A stretch of 64,000 nt of DNA from Isoetes taiwanensis (taxonomy: Eukaryota > Streptophyta > Lycopodiopsida > Isoetales > Isoetaceae), in NCBI GenBank assembly GCA_021234155.1, contig JAJEKV010000016.1:21703863-21767862 (forward strand), given 5' to 3'. This document shows, in pieces, positions 21,878 through 34,719 of this stretch. Positions within the stretch are counted from its first letter, which is position 1, and every line of letters begins with the position of its first letter. The notes under the pieces were generated by a model. That model made no database searches. It was not told the DNA's origin and saw only the letters and a program-made list of their open reading frames with translations. Both the position numbers and the translations under genes were made by a program.

Positions 21878-22147
21878 TTCCCATCTGTACTATCCCATGT
21901 TTTGTGTCTGTTTGAACACCTTTTAACAGGTTTGGCAAGCAAACCACGGAGACCTCAGCCCCAGAATCTATGGTAAAAACATTTGTCCTCACAACTCGTG
22001 CGTTGCAAGCACCAACCACATGAGAGCTCTCAATGGAATTCCTCCAGCAATTTACTTGAAGTTTCCCTTTCATAATCCACCTCTTCATAGCTTCAGCATA
22101 GTCAAAGGCAGCATGCCTGACCATGTAAAGCGTGGCTCTGATACCAC
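21850..22147 (-). pseudogene. Protease start of nested copia; gag missing
   Basis: After the primer-binding site the minus strand reads a short leader and then TNVFTIDSGAEVSVVCLPNL, with the aspartic protease DSG triad at about 21960. No nucleocapsid zinc knuckle and no gag core precede it; the roughly 190 bp available cannot hold a gag gene. The frame is lost near 21850, where the spacer continues in another frame. Confidence 0.85.
22134..22147 (-). other. Primer-binding site of nested copia
   Basis: The reverse complement reads TGGTATCAGAGCC next to the LTR end TTACA. It is complementary to the 3' end of plant initiator tRNA-Met. Confidence 0.93.
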
Positions 22148-22545
22148 TGTAAGATTCTAGGATGCACTTCAGCAGCATCAGTAGGACAATCCCTGCAATT
22201 ACATACATCCCTGGGCGAAAATACCCTGCTGTGATTCCAACAGGCTGGCCCAATCCACCGGACTCTACTTGTCACAGCAGCAGCGCTTCTCACGAATCAA
22301 CTCCCCCTGCTTAGGCCCCTGGTCATCCGCCTCCTGCAGTAACCGGTTCGAATCAGCTCAATCCGACCCTGTCTTCGATCTGCTCCAATCAGTCCCTGTC
22401 TGCTCACAACTCCGCCTCCTGATCTCCAAAAAGGGCCTGTATTTTTGTCAATTACGATTAGTTGTGGTTCAGGCATGTGACCACATTGGTCACACGGATC
22501 TGCTTCCACGTGGATGTATTATGTACAGGCTGTCATGTTCCTACA
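22148..22545 (-). repeat. 5' LTR of nested copia
   Basis: 398 bp; six bases longer than the other LTR (CTGCAATTACATAC in place of CTACATAC) and otherwise differing by a single visible substitution (CAACTCC against CAATTCC). Confidence 0.95.
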
Positions 22546-22550
22546 ATGCC

Positions 22551-24152
22551 AACATACTGAGTTCCTTTCAGATATCTTAATACTCTTTTTGCTGCCTGCC
22601 AATGTCCTTTTCCTGGATTATTGTTGTATCTGCTCAGTACATTCACAATAAATGTAATATCCGGTCTTGTATTATTTGCTACATGCAATAAGCTTCCTAT
22701 TAATTGTCTATATGGTATTCCTGTCATCTCTTCCTTTTCCTTTTCTGATTGTGGACATAACTGCTTTGATATTTTGCTGCCCAGTACAACAGGTGTTCCT
22801 ATTGCGTTGCATTCTTGCATATTAAACTTCTCAAGCATGCACTGAATATACCTGGTTTGTGTTAAAGATATAGTCTTCCTTTTCCTGTTACGTGTCACTT
22901 CTATCCCTAAAAACTTCTTGAGCTCTCCTAAATCTGTCATTTTGAACCTATTTTTCAGAATTCCTTTGCAGTGCTTTAGTATTTCTGTTGTGTTCGCAAT
23001 CATTATACAATCATCTACATAAACTCCTATTATGCAGTAACTATTGCATTCCTTGTAAATATAGACATTTCCATCATTTTCAAGCTTATTAAAGCCCTGC
23101 TCTCTTAAAAAACTGTCAATACACTTCTACCATTGTCTAGGGGATTGTCTCAATCCATAGACAGCTTTCTTTAATTTCCAGACCTTCCCTTTACCTCTCT
23201 CATATCCCGGTGCCTGTCTCATGTAAATTTCCTCTTCCAAATCTGCATTTAAGAAGGCTATAGCGACATCCATATGATGTAATTCCAAATCTAAACTGTT
23301 TGCCATTGCAATCAGCATTCTTATGCTTGTGAGTTTTACTACCGGTGAATACGTATCATCATAGTCTACCCCTTTTCTCTGCGTAAATCCCTGAGCGACT
23401 AACCTCGCCTTGTATTTAAGATTTCCATCTGCATCTAGTTTTAACTTATACACCCATTTATTTCCTACGATATTTTTCAGTTTTGGCTCATCAACAAGAT
23501 CATATGTCGATGTGTTTATAAATGATTGCATTTCCTCATTCATTGCTTGTTTCCATTTGTTTGCATCTGAACTGTTTATTGCTTCTTCAAATGTCTCTGG
23601 CACTCCAGATTCTAGTATCAATAGAGCATTGTTAGTTCTTTCAGTTTGCAGCCGGCTGCTTTTACCATCAACTCTTCTCCCGTAGCTTTCAACATTAATA
23701 CCCGCTTCATCTCTAAGTATTTCTCCTTCTGTTCTTTTTTTCTTTACATTTTCAGCATGAGGTATAGTATTGTCAATATTCTGTTCTACTTCATGTTCAT
23801 TTTCAGCCCTCTCTGTTCCATTCTCAGAATCTTGTATTGTCAAATTATCTATTTCTGAACTGGTATCATCATCTTCTATTATTATATCTTCTCCTTTATT
23901 CATTTCTGCAACCTTTTCTTTAGTATCTTCTCCTTCATTCATCTCTGCAATCTTTTCGATAGCCTTGTTGTTTCCATCTTTACACATTTTAGGCTTATAC
24001 AGTTCTCCCTCTACAAATGTCACATCCCGACTGATCAGGATCTTTCTTATTACAGGATTATAGACTCTATAACCTTTGGATTGTTCGTCATAACCTACCA
24101 GATATGTTATAATTGATCTATCATCAAGCTTCTGTCTCTGTTCTTGCGGCAC
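22551..24152 (-). pseudogene. Reverse transcriptase of outer copia, with one stop codon
   Basis: A minus-strand frame from 24152 carries the linker (GYDEQSKGYRVYNP, SRDVTF), a low-complexity acidic stretch, and the reverse transcriptase core: NKWVYKLKLDADG, DYDDTYSPVVKLTSIR, HHMDVAIAFLNADLEEEIY and KAVYGLRQSPRQW. A TAG follows PRQW at about 23127, after which the frame resumes with CIDSFLREQGF, the catalytic YVDDC near 23020, KKFLGIEVTRNRK and YRQLIGSLLHVANNTRPD. The reading breaks at 22550 where the nested copia entered, and continues at 18317. The canonical MDVKTAFL reads MDVAIAFL, so a conserved Lys is changed. Confidence 0.9.
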
Positions 24153-24337
24153 ATGAGTATAGGTTTACGCTCTATACTTCTCATAATTAGGCTGATTTCC
24201 TGTCCAAAGCTTATCAGGGCATTCATCATTTAAGCTAGCAGAGGGTAAAGCATTTTGAATCATTACTGCAGTTTTGACTGCTTCTTCCCACAAAAAATTT
24301 GGCAGACCAGTGTGTTTTAGCATTGCTCTTACAGCAT

Positions 24338-24859
24338 TTAGAATCGTTCCACCCCATTCTGTTGGGGAGTGTGGCTACAGGTATATTGCCTCCTAATCCC
24401 CTTTTGCATGCAGTAACTTTTAAATTTAGAGGACATGTACTCACCTCCTCGATCTGAACGCACACATTTGATCCGTTTGCCCGTTGCGCATTCTTCTTCA
24501 GCCACGAACGCTTTGAATGCTTCAAATGCCAGGTCTTTTGTCCCTAAGCAGTATACTTTAGTCCTTCTGCTGTAATCATCAATAAACGTTAGGAAATACC
24601 TTTTTCTAGTGATTCCAGTAACATTCAATGGTCCGCATAAATCTGTGTGAACAAGTTCAAGAATTTCTTTTGCTCTCTTTATTGATGTTTTGAATGGCAG
24701 TCTGCACTGTTTTTCTAACATACAGCCTTTGCATATGTATCTCCCTAGTTTGTGATCTTTGGATTTGATCCAACCTGCTCTTATCATTAGTTCAATGTTT
24801 TTAGTATTTGCATGCCCCAATCTTTCATGCCACGTTATGATATCAGGAATTGTCATCAA
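24338..24859 (-). pseudogene. Integrase of outer copia, frameshifted before the catalytic Glu
   Basis: The frame shows the zinc-binding HHCC module (WHERLGHANTKNIE, then CKGCMLEKQC) and the core Asp blocks HTDLCGP and RSDRGGEY. It then reads HTPQQNGVERF and stops. The expected NGVAERKNR with the catalytic Glu is in another frame just downstream, so a small deletion near 24350 breaks the enzyme. Confidence 0.9.
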
Positions 24860-24861
24860 AT

Positions 24862-25833
24862 TTATACTTCCAAGACATTTGTATCCAATCCAAAAAGGTT
24901 TCCAACACGTTTTCCCAGAAATCTTAATTTATTTCCTTCAAATACCTTACAATCCATTTGCTCGAATACAACTTTAAATCCCAAATCCACCAATTGACAT
25001 ATTGATATTAAGTTTCTGACTAAGCTTGGCACGCAAAGAACATTTTTAAGATTAACAATCTTTCCTTCTAAGTCAAGCAGCTCAAGAACTCCAGTATCTT
25101 CAACCTTTTGTAGATCACCATTCCCTACTTGAACGTGTCCCTTTTTATTTCCTGAGCATTCTTTCAAAATACGAGATGTACATGCTATGGACCTTTTAGC
25201 TCCACTATCTAAAATGAGGAAATATTCATCAATTTTATTATTGTAAGCTGCAAAACCTTTAAAACTTCTTACCTCTGCGTTTTCATCGATTTCCCCTTCT
25301 TCCAAGATCACTTCTTCAGCTACATTTGCTTCAAAGCTCACATTTTTACCTCTGCCTTTACCTCTCCCTCGCGGTGCAGCATGTGTGCCTCTTCCTCTTC
25401 CTCCCCTTCCCTTAAAGTATGAATTATTTCTGGGAGTTGAACATGTGGACGCATAATGCCCTCTTCCACCACAATTGTAGCAGTTTATTTCCTTTGCTAG
25501 ATTAGGGCAATTCACTTTAATATGACCATATTCGCAGTTAAAACAGGGCCCGAGTTTACCTCCTTGACGAGCTTCCCCTTTGTCTTTGCTTCCTCCTTTT
25601 CCCTTTGCATAGTAAATTTGTGCAGCTTCTTCTTCACCCAAAACTTCCCCTTGCTCAAGTTCAGTTCTGAGCATTCTCTCTGCTTCTGCTTTAGTCTTAG
25701 CAATTGTCCTAATAAACATTGAGATGTTCCCAAGACTTGATACTGCTCTGGACATTGCTAATACTTGCTGCTGTTGAGTGTACAAAACCCCTGCTCCTTC
25801 CAGATCAGCAATAACATTATCAAATGTCTGCAA
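24862..25833 (-). pseudogene. Gag C-terminal, nucleocapsid and protease of outer copia
   Basis: The frame holds a helical gag end and two zinc knuckles. The first (CFNCEYGHIKVNC) has three rather than four residues before His; the second (CYNCGGRGHYASTC) is canonical. A Gly/Arg-rich stretch (about 25330-25420), an acidic segment and the protease FLILDSGAKRSI follow. It then runs into the integrase spacer (LCVPSLVRNLISICQL). It overlaps the upstream gag frame by about 75 bp in a different phase, so a frameshift lies near 25830. Confidence 0.9.
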
Positions 25834-26354
25834 AATTTATTCACATCATCCTTTTCTTTAAACTTTAACCTCCTCAGTTCATTCTCCAAAACATCAATTT
25901 GTGAGGACGTTTTTCTTTCATAGGTAGTTATCATGTAACTCCACATTTGTTTAGGATGCATTCCCCTTATCTTCGGTACAATACTAGAGCTAACTTTACT
26001 CATAATTATACCCTGTGCCTCCATCAATTTGGCAACATCTTCATTAGCTACATTTCTTCCAGAAGTCACACTTATAGTTCTGGACTGTCCCCTTACAGTT
26101 GCCCCTTCGGTTGTTGAATCTTCATCATCAGCAGCTCCACTGCTACTTCCTATACTTCCTCCAACTGCTCTTGTTGGTTCTTCTTCTATTAAATGCCATA
26201 AACCTTCAACCTGCAGCACATGCTTCACTTTTTCTTTCCACACCTGAAAGCCTGAATCTCCTTTGTAGACTTCTATTGCATTAAGAAGCCCTGCCCCGAA
26301 TCTACTTGCCATATTGTTTAAGAATCTGCTCTGATACCAATGAGAAAGAAACAA
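25758..26354 (-). pseudogene. Gag N-terminal region of outer copia
   Basis: The likely start is MASRFGAGLLNAIEV at about 26312, just inside the primer-binding site; the first ATG at 26354 lies in the LTR junction and is unlikely. The sequence has the copia gag features FQVWKEKVKHVLQVEGLW and AKLMEAQGIIMSKVSSSIVP, then a Ser-rich and acidic insertion. It leaves the gag reading frame after KEKDDVNKFCR near 25830. Confidence 0.88.
26329..26340 (-). other. Primer-binding site of outer copia
   Basis: The reverse complement reads TGGTATCAGAGC one or two bases after the LTR end TTTCTCA. It is complementary to initiator tRNA-Met. Confidence 0.93.
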
Positions 26355-27059
26355 GTTGAGTCACTATTGGCAATCTTTATATCATGGATCCAATAGATTG
26401 AACAAACAATATAGTGAAACAAATTAACCAATCACAGCTTGTATCTTGTACTCAGAGCAAATATTCACACAAACTATATGAAAGACTTGCATTTCAACTT
26501 CAATCACATGATCATATTACATGTATCAATATCTATTGCAATGGTATTACGTCTCCATATAATGACCATGTAAGACAATAAAATAACACAATTATTTAGA
26601 GATCTCAACACCAACAACGAAACCTTACGGTCCGGAATACAACTTCGAACTCCTCCAATATGATCTGCAAACATGTTAGCTTCAAATGCTATTAATCTAT
26701 GCTTCTTAAACTGTTTTGATCCGGCGGTTTTGCACCACCGATCGAACTGCTCATGGCTTGGCCCCAGTTCATTGGGCCGAGCCTTATCTAATAGAAATAG
26801 CATTTTCTTTCCTTTCCTTTCATTCCGCTTTCTAATATATCTGCATTATCACACTAGAAATAATTAAGACTTTGAACCATAGTCAAATAATTATTTCCTA
26901 GGTCTGATTTCCATGACATTTTCTTATGCTCATTTCATCATCTGCTAGCCTTGATTATCCCAGATATGATTAGAACCTAATGGTTAGATAATCATTTCCT
27001 GGTTTCTTTTTCTCCATTGCTTTTTCATAACAATATTTATCTTACCATAATCCTTCTCA
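26341..27059 (-). repeat. 5' LTR of outer copia
   Basis: 719 bp, bounded by TGAGAAAG on the plus strand left side and CTTCTCA on the right. It is followed at once by the target duplication GTATC. Confidence 0.93.
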
Positions 27060-27154
27060 GTATCTTTACTTGTACTGACATTATTCAACAAAAGAAATGA
27101 ATCGACTTGACGATGGCAAATATAGCGAATGTTTTTAATCATCTTTTAACATAA

Positions 27155-29481
27155 ATATGTAGCATAATAACAGGGGGTTTCCTTTGGTCTTTTTGTACGC
27201 TTTTTACTAAGGTTTTTCTATGATTTGGACGATGTATTCACATGGATATACTAAACAGTATTTCTAGAGTGCACTCCTATCTCAGCCATTGATTTTAAAG
27301 AAGAGAAGAAATCATGTGATTGTGGATCTTTTACTGTTTGCATGTTCTTTTTCTGGTGTGTATTGTTTGCTTTCTTTTTAGCGTGTAGTAGTCTAATATT
27401 AGGTTTCAAAATAACAGTGATTTTGGACAAAAGGGCTGTTGGAAAGGATGCAGCTCAAGCTAATTTGCACGGCATGTCAAAATTTTTTGTTTCTATCTGT
27501 ACACGAGTAGGGTACCGGAGCTTTGGTAAAATCATGCAGCACAAGCGGATCTGTCATTTTACATGCTCAGTATTCCCTTCTTCCACGATCTAGGGTTCCA
27601 GGGTTCCGGATTTGGCTTCTATTGTACATATTCCTTGCTTCCATGATTTAGGGCTCCAGAGTTCTGGATTTGGCATCTTTTTTAAGCAATGCCGGATTTA
27701 TTGTGGCAGTGCATCAATTTATACAGTGATTTATGCTGTGGGTTATGAAATATCTGTTGCAGGGAGTCATCAGTTGCCTAATATGGCACTGCAAAGCCTT
27801 GTTTTACATTAATCAGTGAGATGGTAGTTGATTGTTGTGGAGCTAAGCACTGGCTTCATGCAAACATTTTTTATGGAAAGAGAAATATCCCAAGTCTGCA
27901 AGGATTGACAAGTCTGACTTCCAGAAAAGCTTCTGGCTAAAATTGTTTTTGAGTATAACGGATTGTTTCTTTGTCATAGCTCAGAGGAAGAGCCCTTTGT
28001 GTAGAAAGACTAATAGCTGAAAATGTTGGCCGTTCATACACTCGAGGTATGCCTTCATGTTTTGTATTCCCACATTTAAGAGAAGTTGCCTGTGCCTACC
28101 AGTTCCATCCTTAGAAACCCGTTGTCACTTCCCATCAGTCCTTCTAAAGTTTTGATTTCATAGATATCTATGCCAATCATGCCTTTATAATATCTAGCAT
28201 CAGCAATTTGGGATTATTTGAAAACTCCCATGGATTCCAGTTCCTTACTGCTACCAATAATGAATTACCTCACTAATGAAGCAATCTAGTAGCAGTTTTA
28301 ATGCCAAGTTTTTGGGAACTGAAGAGTTTAAATGTTCTGCTGATACAGATCAACCGACAAGAGTCATTGTTGGGAAGGAAAAACCTCATGGGGTCTTCAA
28401 CAGACACCTTGTTGCTAGAGCAAGATATTTGGTTGTCATAGAGTGCTTATGATCTAGCTTTTATAGGAATCTGCAGATTTGATATCAGAAATTGAGATGA
28501 TCCAAAGACTCCCATGGCTTCCAGTTCCATGGTGCTGCCTCTGATGGCCTGATGCTTTTGTGCCACGGTAGTGATTCCCAGACTTAGAAGCTATTGGGTG
28601 AAAGATCTATACATGATTTCTGCAGGCAAGAGCATTGCTCTTGGGGCTTTTGTGCCACGATAGTGATTCCCAGACTTAGAAGCTATTGGTGAAAGATCTA
28701 TACATAGATTTCTGCAGGCAAGAGCATTGCTCTTGGGGCTATTCAGATCTACCGAATATGATAAGTCATTCTTTCTCTTAATGCATGCAATGGGAAAACA
28801 CTGTACATTGCTCTTGGGGCTGTTTAGATCCACCCTATGATAAGTCATTTTCTCCCATTCGTTGAACGCTTGTATGGAACTAGATGTTTTCCCTAAGGGC
28901 CCGAATTTTTTTTATTAATATAGCAACCAACAACTACCATTAGCATTAACTTAAACCATTGCACAACTGTTTCCATTAGCATTAACTTAAACCATTGGAC
29001 AAGTGTTTCTAATGTTATTACATGCATAAGTGTTTGCATAAGTGTTTGTAAAAATAGTACGTGAAGTTATGCCATGCTTAGTGCCCGAAGGCCTTTATTA
29101 AGGCCCGAAGGGCCTAAATTTTTTTTTATTAATATAAATATATAGCATATTAATAACCAACATTATTTAACATAAACCATTGCATCCAACACATTTAAAT
29201 TAACATCCCCCTAAAACCCCCTTTGGTTTGGGTGCATATTCACACGGGGGTGACATAGGGCAGCGAGAGCCCTTATAATTATATTTTGCATGTACAAAAT
29301 CAACACCATATAGTATTTTGGTTGAAATCTTATAGTATTTTGCAAATCTTGTTATACAGTATAGCAAATTTTGTACTTGCATACCCCACAAACGAGGAAC
29401 TTTACGTACGGTGTAGATTAAGGAATAAGGGATGAATATGCCTATCCAACAGCTCTCGTTGCCCGGAGTCACCCCCCGTGT
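27155..29481 (+). mobile_element. Unclassified repeat family, copy 3
   Basis: It shares the head with copies 1, 2 and 4 and the last 350 or so bases, including the foldback tail, with copy 1. Its body (27300-28900) is unrelated to copy 1's body as far as I can see. It lies about 95 bases beyond the outer copia's right target duplication. I found no convincing target duplication. Short open frames (27342-27593 and 27612-27812) are not recognisable proteins. Confidence 0.65.
28557..28740. repeat. Tandem duplication of 91-93 bp
   Basis: Units 28557-28647 and 28648-28740 both run from TTTGTGCCACG to GCTCTTGGGGCT with only a few differences. A partial third copy (GCTCTTGGGGCT with a similar GATAAGTCATT ending) lies near 28808-28850. 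Confidence 0.85.
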
Positions 29482-29484
29482 GAA
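29239..29484. repeat. 246-bp foldback tail of unclassified repeat copy 3
   Basis: Left arm TTCACACGGGGGTGAC, right arm GTCACCCCCCGTGTGAA. It is about 95 percent like 1574-1820 over its length by eye. Confidence 0.7.
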
Positions 29485-32400
29485 TACTAACAACAAATAA
29501 AAGGATGACTCACCATTTTGAATTATTGCAAAATCGTGCACACTTTTAAATTTCACACAGAATTAGAGTGTTCAATCTCTATATCATGCTGCCATTCTTC
29601 AAGCAATACTATTTTTAGCTGTCCAGAATGATCCCGCGATTGTACTGCCAAGTAACCTTTGTATATGGAAATCTGGCACTTGTGCCCCATAATCCATAGA
29701 AAATGAAGATCTACTTGATCCATAATGAAGAGAAGAGAACATTATTGAGCTATGGCAATGTTAGACGTGACGATCATAAGGCATCAAATGCACTTGTTAG
29801 AAACAATAGCAAATCCAAGAAGGATGATGGACATCTAAAGGAAGAGAAATAGAGTTTATTACTGCCTGCAACTTGTTCAATTATTGCAACAAACTTATCA
29901 CAATTTTCAATTGCTCATGGAAGTGAGAATGCACACAGAACCGTCATTGATGTTTCAGAGTTGAAAATCTAAATCGTATAAACCAAAATTTACATTGAAT
30001 GTTAAAACACTTACGCAGAAGTGAATTTATTGACAGGCAATGACTCTGTTAAATGACCCCCCTTGCCTTTGTCTCTGAAGTCATTCACCGCCAGCCATGT
30101 CAACCATTAGTTGCTATAGTATTGCTTCTCTCCAGACAAAGTATCTATTGTTTAAATTTGGTTTTCCCGACTATCCAAAAACTTTTTGAATTTTCTTTTA
30201 AGGATGATTTCCTAAGGCTTTAAAGGTTTTAACCGCCGAAAAAAATTTCCAATATTCAAAAAATCGAGTTTGTGCCTTTTTCTATGATTTAGAACTTTGT
30301 TTTTCTGAGCTTCAGCTATATGCTCTGTTACGATTTTCCTTTTCGATAGGTCGAAAGTGGGTTTTGTTGTTGGCTTTGTGGAAGTTCTTCGGCATGATTT
30401 GTGCACCGCCCATCTTTGCTACTGTGTGCATCAAATCTGCAGGAGAGGTCTGGCTTTGAAGAAAATTTTTAGGGTGCCCCATCTTCAGATTTCTTGCCCA
30501 GCGATTGGGCCTCAGGTACCATGCCATCATTGATGCAAAATTTGTGTTCTGTTTTTCGGCATGCAATACATGAAAAAATCATTCCTGACAAAGATTGCTT
30601 CATGGTTAAGTCCAGTTAAAAATAGGTACCTCAGACAACATTATGCCATAATTGCTGAAAATGATTTTCTGTTCCTCTTAAGTTCATTATTTTGCAGCTT
30701 GGAGTGGACAGATCTGCCTTTAGATTGCAATTTCGGCCACTGCCTTGGATTACAGCCAGCTCCGACATTTTTGAGAGTATGTTAGGCAGACGAAACTGTA
30801 AAAAATCTAGAATAGATCTGGCTCCAGTCTTAGTTCTATGCATAGCCAGGGTCCTATGCAATTCTATGTCTTCATCTCAAGCTTTATGCTTCCATAAATT
30901 TTTAAGATTGATCTCTATTGTTTCCAAAATTGGAGATTGATTTTTTGTAGAAAATCAATTTTGCAGCAGAATGGGTTCTTTTAGAAATCCAGGCTTGCTT
31001 GGCAACTCGTCTCTGGAATAATTGCAAACAGAATTACTTGATGCTTATGTATTCAATTTTGCATTCATTAAAGAACACAATTTTGTTCCCCATTCTTTAC
31101 TTTTGTTTTGATACCATCAAATCTTTGTGTATTTTATAGTGTTGTGTTGGATGGTACCTGCAATATTCTCTTAGTTTAGCATTACTGTGCTTCTAAATGT
31201 TAAACATAGGCTTTCGGTTCATGCAGTTTCTTTGGCAACAAATTATGGAGGCACGAGAAATTACACCATGCTGCTTTGGGTGGCAACCTTTTTTCATGTA
31301 ACTTTGCTTTGGCAATCTCAATCCATCACACATCGCTATTTGATCACGTAGGCATGTTTTTGAATCCATGTCTTTATTTCTAATTGGTGCCATTCTATAA
31401 CAGGAGTGACAAGGCAAATGGAATCTTAGAAATGTGCATTAGAATCAGTCCTCATATGCGTATGACCTGCTGCTTTGGTATGCATGAATTACAGTACAAT
31501 ATCACATGTTTATGTATTTATAAAAACCTACATATGTAGGTAGATATTTCAAGATATATTTCTTCTTCTAGAGTTATAAGAAATAAAAGCAACTCCTTTG
31601 AGAAATTTGTGAGAATCACATCATGCAACCAGTGAAGAAGCTTCCCTCATGCAAAACATCATGATAGCTGAATTATACAATGCTTTTCCAGCATTTTTTC
31701 TATTCCAGAAGTTTTAGTGTGTCTTAATTATTAAAACAATTATGCAAACCAGTAAGAATCTTTATATTGTTTAGTGTGCCTAAGCAAATGTTTATCAGGC
31801 TTCTAATGCAGGAGACACCCAAAATCTTCCCAAGTCCCAAGGTATTATGTCCTTTCTTTAATTTTGTTCGCACGATCCGGCCTTAAGGTCAACATTTTTC
31901 TACTTCCAGTTTGCTTATGATGCAACTTCATCTTCAGCATGTGTGAAAGCAAGTGTCAAAGGTTGTCTCTGGTGGGTTTTGTATAGGGTTGCTTACATCC
32001 AATTGCTAAAATAGTGCAGAGACATCAGGTAAATCCTTGGAACCTCTTCATTGAAGTGTATCCACACATGGTAGAGTCAATATATTATTTGTTGAGCTGG
32101 AACCTTCACATCAGCTTCGCATCATAAGCACTTGGAAGGTTGATAGAGGCAAAACACTGAATTGCTTATGATCCATTTATTTGTTTGTATTCATTGTTTC
32201 TACTGTGCATATTATTCTTCATGGTTAATAATGAAACTATTGTCAAATGTCTAGATCAGACTTGCAGTCTACTTACGAACTGTAGGAATAGACCATACTT
32301 TGCATTTTATGCAGCTGAATTTTAGGAACATGAAAGGAAGTTATTTCTATCTTTCGTGCTTTCTATTCTATTCTATTCTATTCTTCATATTTCATGAATG

Positions 32401-34719
32401 TTCGTAGTGCTTGCAAATGTGTCCTTTACCCTTGAAGTTTGTTTTGAAGAGTATAATGACACGAGATATTTTGTTTGTCATTCAAATACAGTTGCAGTCC
32501 AAATACATTTTTGCAGCATTGAGATCTTCCATTCTACATGTATCTTAGATTGTTAGCATAAAGGCAAATCCATGATGGGCTTTTCCATCCAATCTACTGC
32601 TCCAAAAAATCTCCCTCGACTCTGGTTGTTTTAGCACAGAGTTGCAAAAGAAACCAGATGACAAATATAATAGTTAACTTAGTGCTTTTTTCATAATGCT
32701 ACATTTTAGGCATTCAGACAATTAGTTTATAGTGTATTCACTGCATCTTTAACACGAAATGAACTTGGCTTTGCAAATGTAGTTTATGTTGACAATGATT
32801 TTATATTGCAGATCACCTGTTTTGCATTTTCAAGATCAAATGTACTACATGTTGGCAATGAACAATGGAGGCTCAACTTGAAGAGTTGGACGAAGTAGAA
32901 CAACAATCGCTTTATCCATCACCATGTTAATTTATGCAGGTGTTTTGCTTTAAATATAGCATTACATTCATATTTAAGAATGTAATAATTTCTTTGGATT
33001 TTAATGGTTCACTTCCATATTCTATTCTGTCTATGTGTTTTTTTGCTTTTACATCTATACATTTATTGTTATAGCTATAATTGTCTCCTTAAATTGAGGA
33101 TGCAAATGCATGCCCCAGTACTAAACTTTTGATAGATGAAATTTCCCTTCAAACTGCAAATAACAGACATGACAAAGGTATTTATCATTGTTATTAAGTG
33201 AAATTACTATAGTTGTGCCATTAAGTATTACTGGAATCTATTCAGGACAAATGCTATGTCTTAAAATACATCAATTTCTAGATTGAAATTGTTCAATGTA
33301 TACAGGCTTGCTTGCTCATATGTCTAATCCATATAACCTTTTTTTGCGAGTCTATCCAGCTTCTTCCATCAACTAAATTGCTGCTGCATTATGTTTTCTA
33401 AAACATACATATTGTTCAGTCTTTCCAATCCCTTCAAAGATGAAACTACAAGTGTCCAATGGAACAAAGATAACTCATGTAAGAGCCCTTTTCTCCAGCT
33501 TTTTTTGAACTCCATTTCTAGAAGTCTTTCATCATCATAATAAGATCATATAGGAGTGGAGCAACCCCCCTCTAGACTCGATAGTAAAAAAACGGAGTTG
33601 TGCTTGAGTCATGAACAAAGGTAAAGGTAGTTCGTGCTATATTTGTTAGAGTTGGTAGTACTATTGCAACGTTTAGGTAAGTAGTCTCTCTTTCCTTCAT
33701 AACAGGTTTATGTTGTATGCACATAGCAATGACAATTGTTAACACGTTACTATATATTTGATGCAGATTCCCAGGTTTGTTCCCCCGGGGGTTCACCTCT
33801 ATGTTAGGGGCATATGGCACGCGCGTGCATCAGGTCGGGAGAAACCCCTATGTATACGGCTCGCCCTCCATAGAAACCCCTATGTATACAGTCTTGTATT
33901 GTCGAAGCAGAATACCCGATTCCATACTTTTACACCGAGTCTAAGCACAATTTACCCTACCCTTAACCTTATTTTTACGTCCAGTATTTATTCATGTAGC
34001 CTACCCTCTACCTTACATTTACATCCACGCTACAAATGTTTCAAGCTTCACAAATTTTGTCAATTGCCAATGCTAAAGTCATATTAGTTGAAGTTGATTT
34101 TGCCCAAATTGCACATTTGGGGTTTCACTTGTGACCATGGAGCGGCTGTAGAGCATTGTAGATGTCGTTGATAGGAAGTCTAGCAACTATAGGCATATGT
34201 TCTATAGGATCAATGTTTTTACCATATCTACTCCTAATTGAGTTCAAATTAATCTACGCTTGACCCCAATCATGCTTAGAATATATCTCAATAGTTTAAC
34301 TCATGGTTTAGGATTCAATGGTTCCATCTTAGTTCATAATGATGATGAAGAATTTGATATGATTTTCTTCTTCGATTATGTTCTTACTACGACTACGGTC
34401 AGATAAAGTTCACAACTTTAAAACGCCTCGTTCACTAGTAGGTAAATGTTCCCAAATATCTATCCTGGGTTTTAAATCCAGGCCACATAAGGTACTCCTA
34501 CTCCCATTTCTTATTTTTTGAGAAAAGTTAAGCTTATTTATTTTTTCATCCTAGATCCAGCACTACATTATCATTTAATATTCACCATTTATTTATAGCT
34601 TTATACCATATATCCCTTGATCTTTATTAGCTTACAAAACGCAACCTCACTTATTTACTTAATGTGCATAATGCTCCAATAGCCCACAATGTGACATTAA
34701 AAATATATCATACATTAAT
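29485..34719. other. Long AT-rich stretch without a recognisable gene
   Basis: No coding region I can support is present. Open frames on the minus strand at 30212-30566 and on the plus strand at 30561-30940 and 33758-34087 are short and match nothing I know. Simple repeats include a TTCTA run near 32361-32385. This could be intergenic DNA or decayed repeat bodies. Confidence 0.4.

Larger units (their letters stand above)
18318..22545 (-). mobile_element. Young nested Ty1/copia element lacking gag
   Basis: LTRs at 18318-18709 and 22148-22545 bound a 3.4-kb interior; ATGCC flanks the element at 18313-18317 and 22546-22550. The primer-binding site TGGTATCAGAGCC (reverse complement, about 22134-22146) and a GCTGAGGGGGAGC purine tract are intact. 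The LTRs differ by about one substitution and one 6-bp indel, so insertion is recent. Yet gag is almost wholly deleted: protease begins about 190 bp after the primer site. Frameshifts occur near 21850, 20958 and 20275. It must have been copied with proteins supplied by another element, or been damaged very soon after insertion. Confidence 0.95.
14742..27059 (-). mobile_element. Complete Ty1/copia insertion (outer element), minus strand
   Basis: Two LTRs (14742-15469 and 26341-27059) bound the element. The 5-bp target duplication GTATC is at 14737-14741 and 27060-27064. The primer-binding site matches TGGTATCAGAGC next to the right LTR, and a purine tract CTGAAAGGGGAA (reverse complement of 15470-15481) abuts the left LTR. 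Gene order on the minus strand is gag, protease, integrase, reverse transcriptase, RNase H, which defines copia. Roughly 6.6 kb of the 12.3 kb is later insertions: the unclassified repeat at 15588-17920 and a young copia at 18318-22545. Frameshifts in gag and integrase and a TAG in reverse transcriptase make it inactive. Confidence 0.95.
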
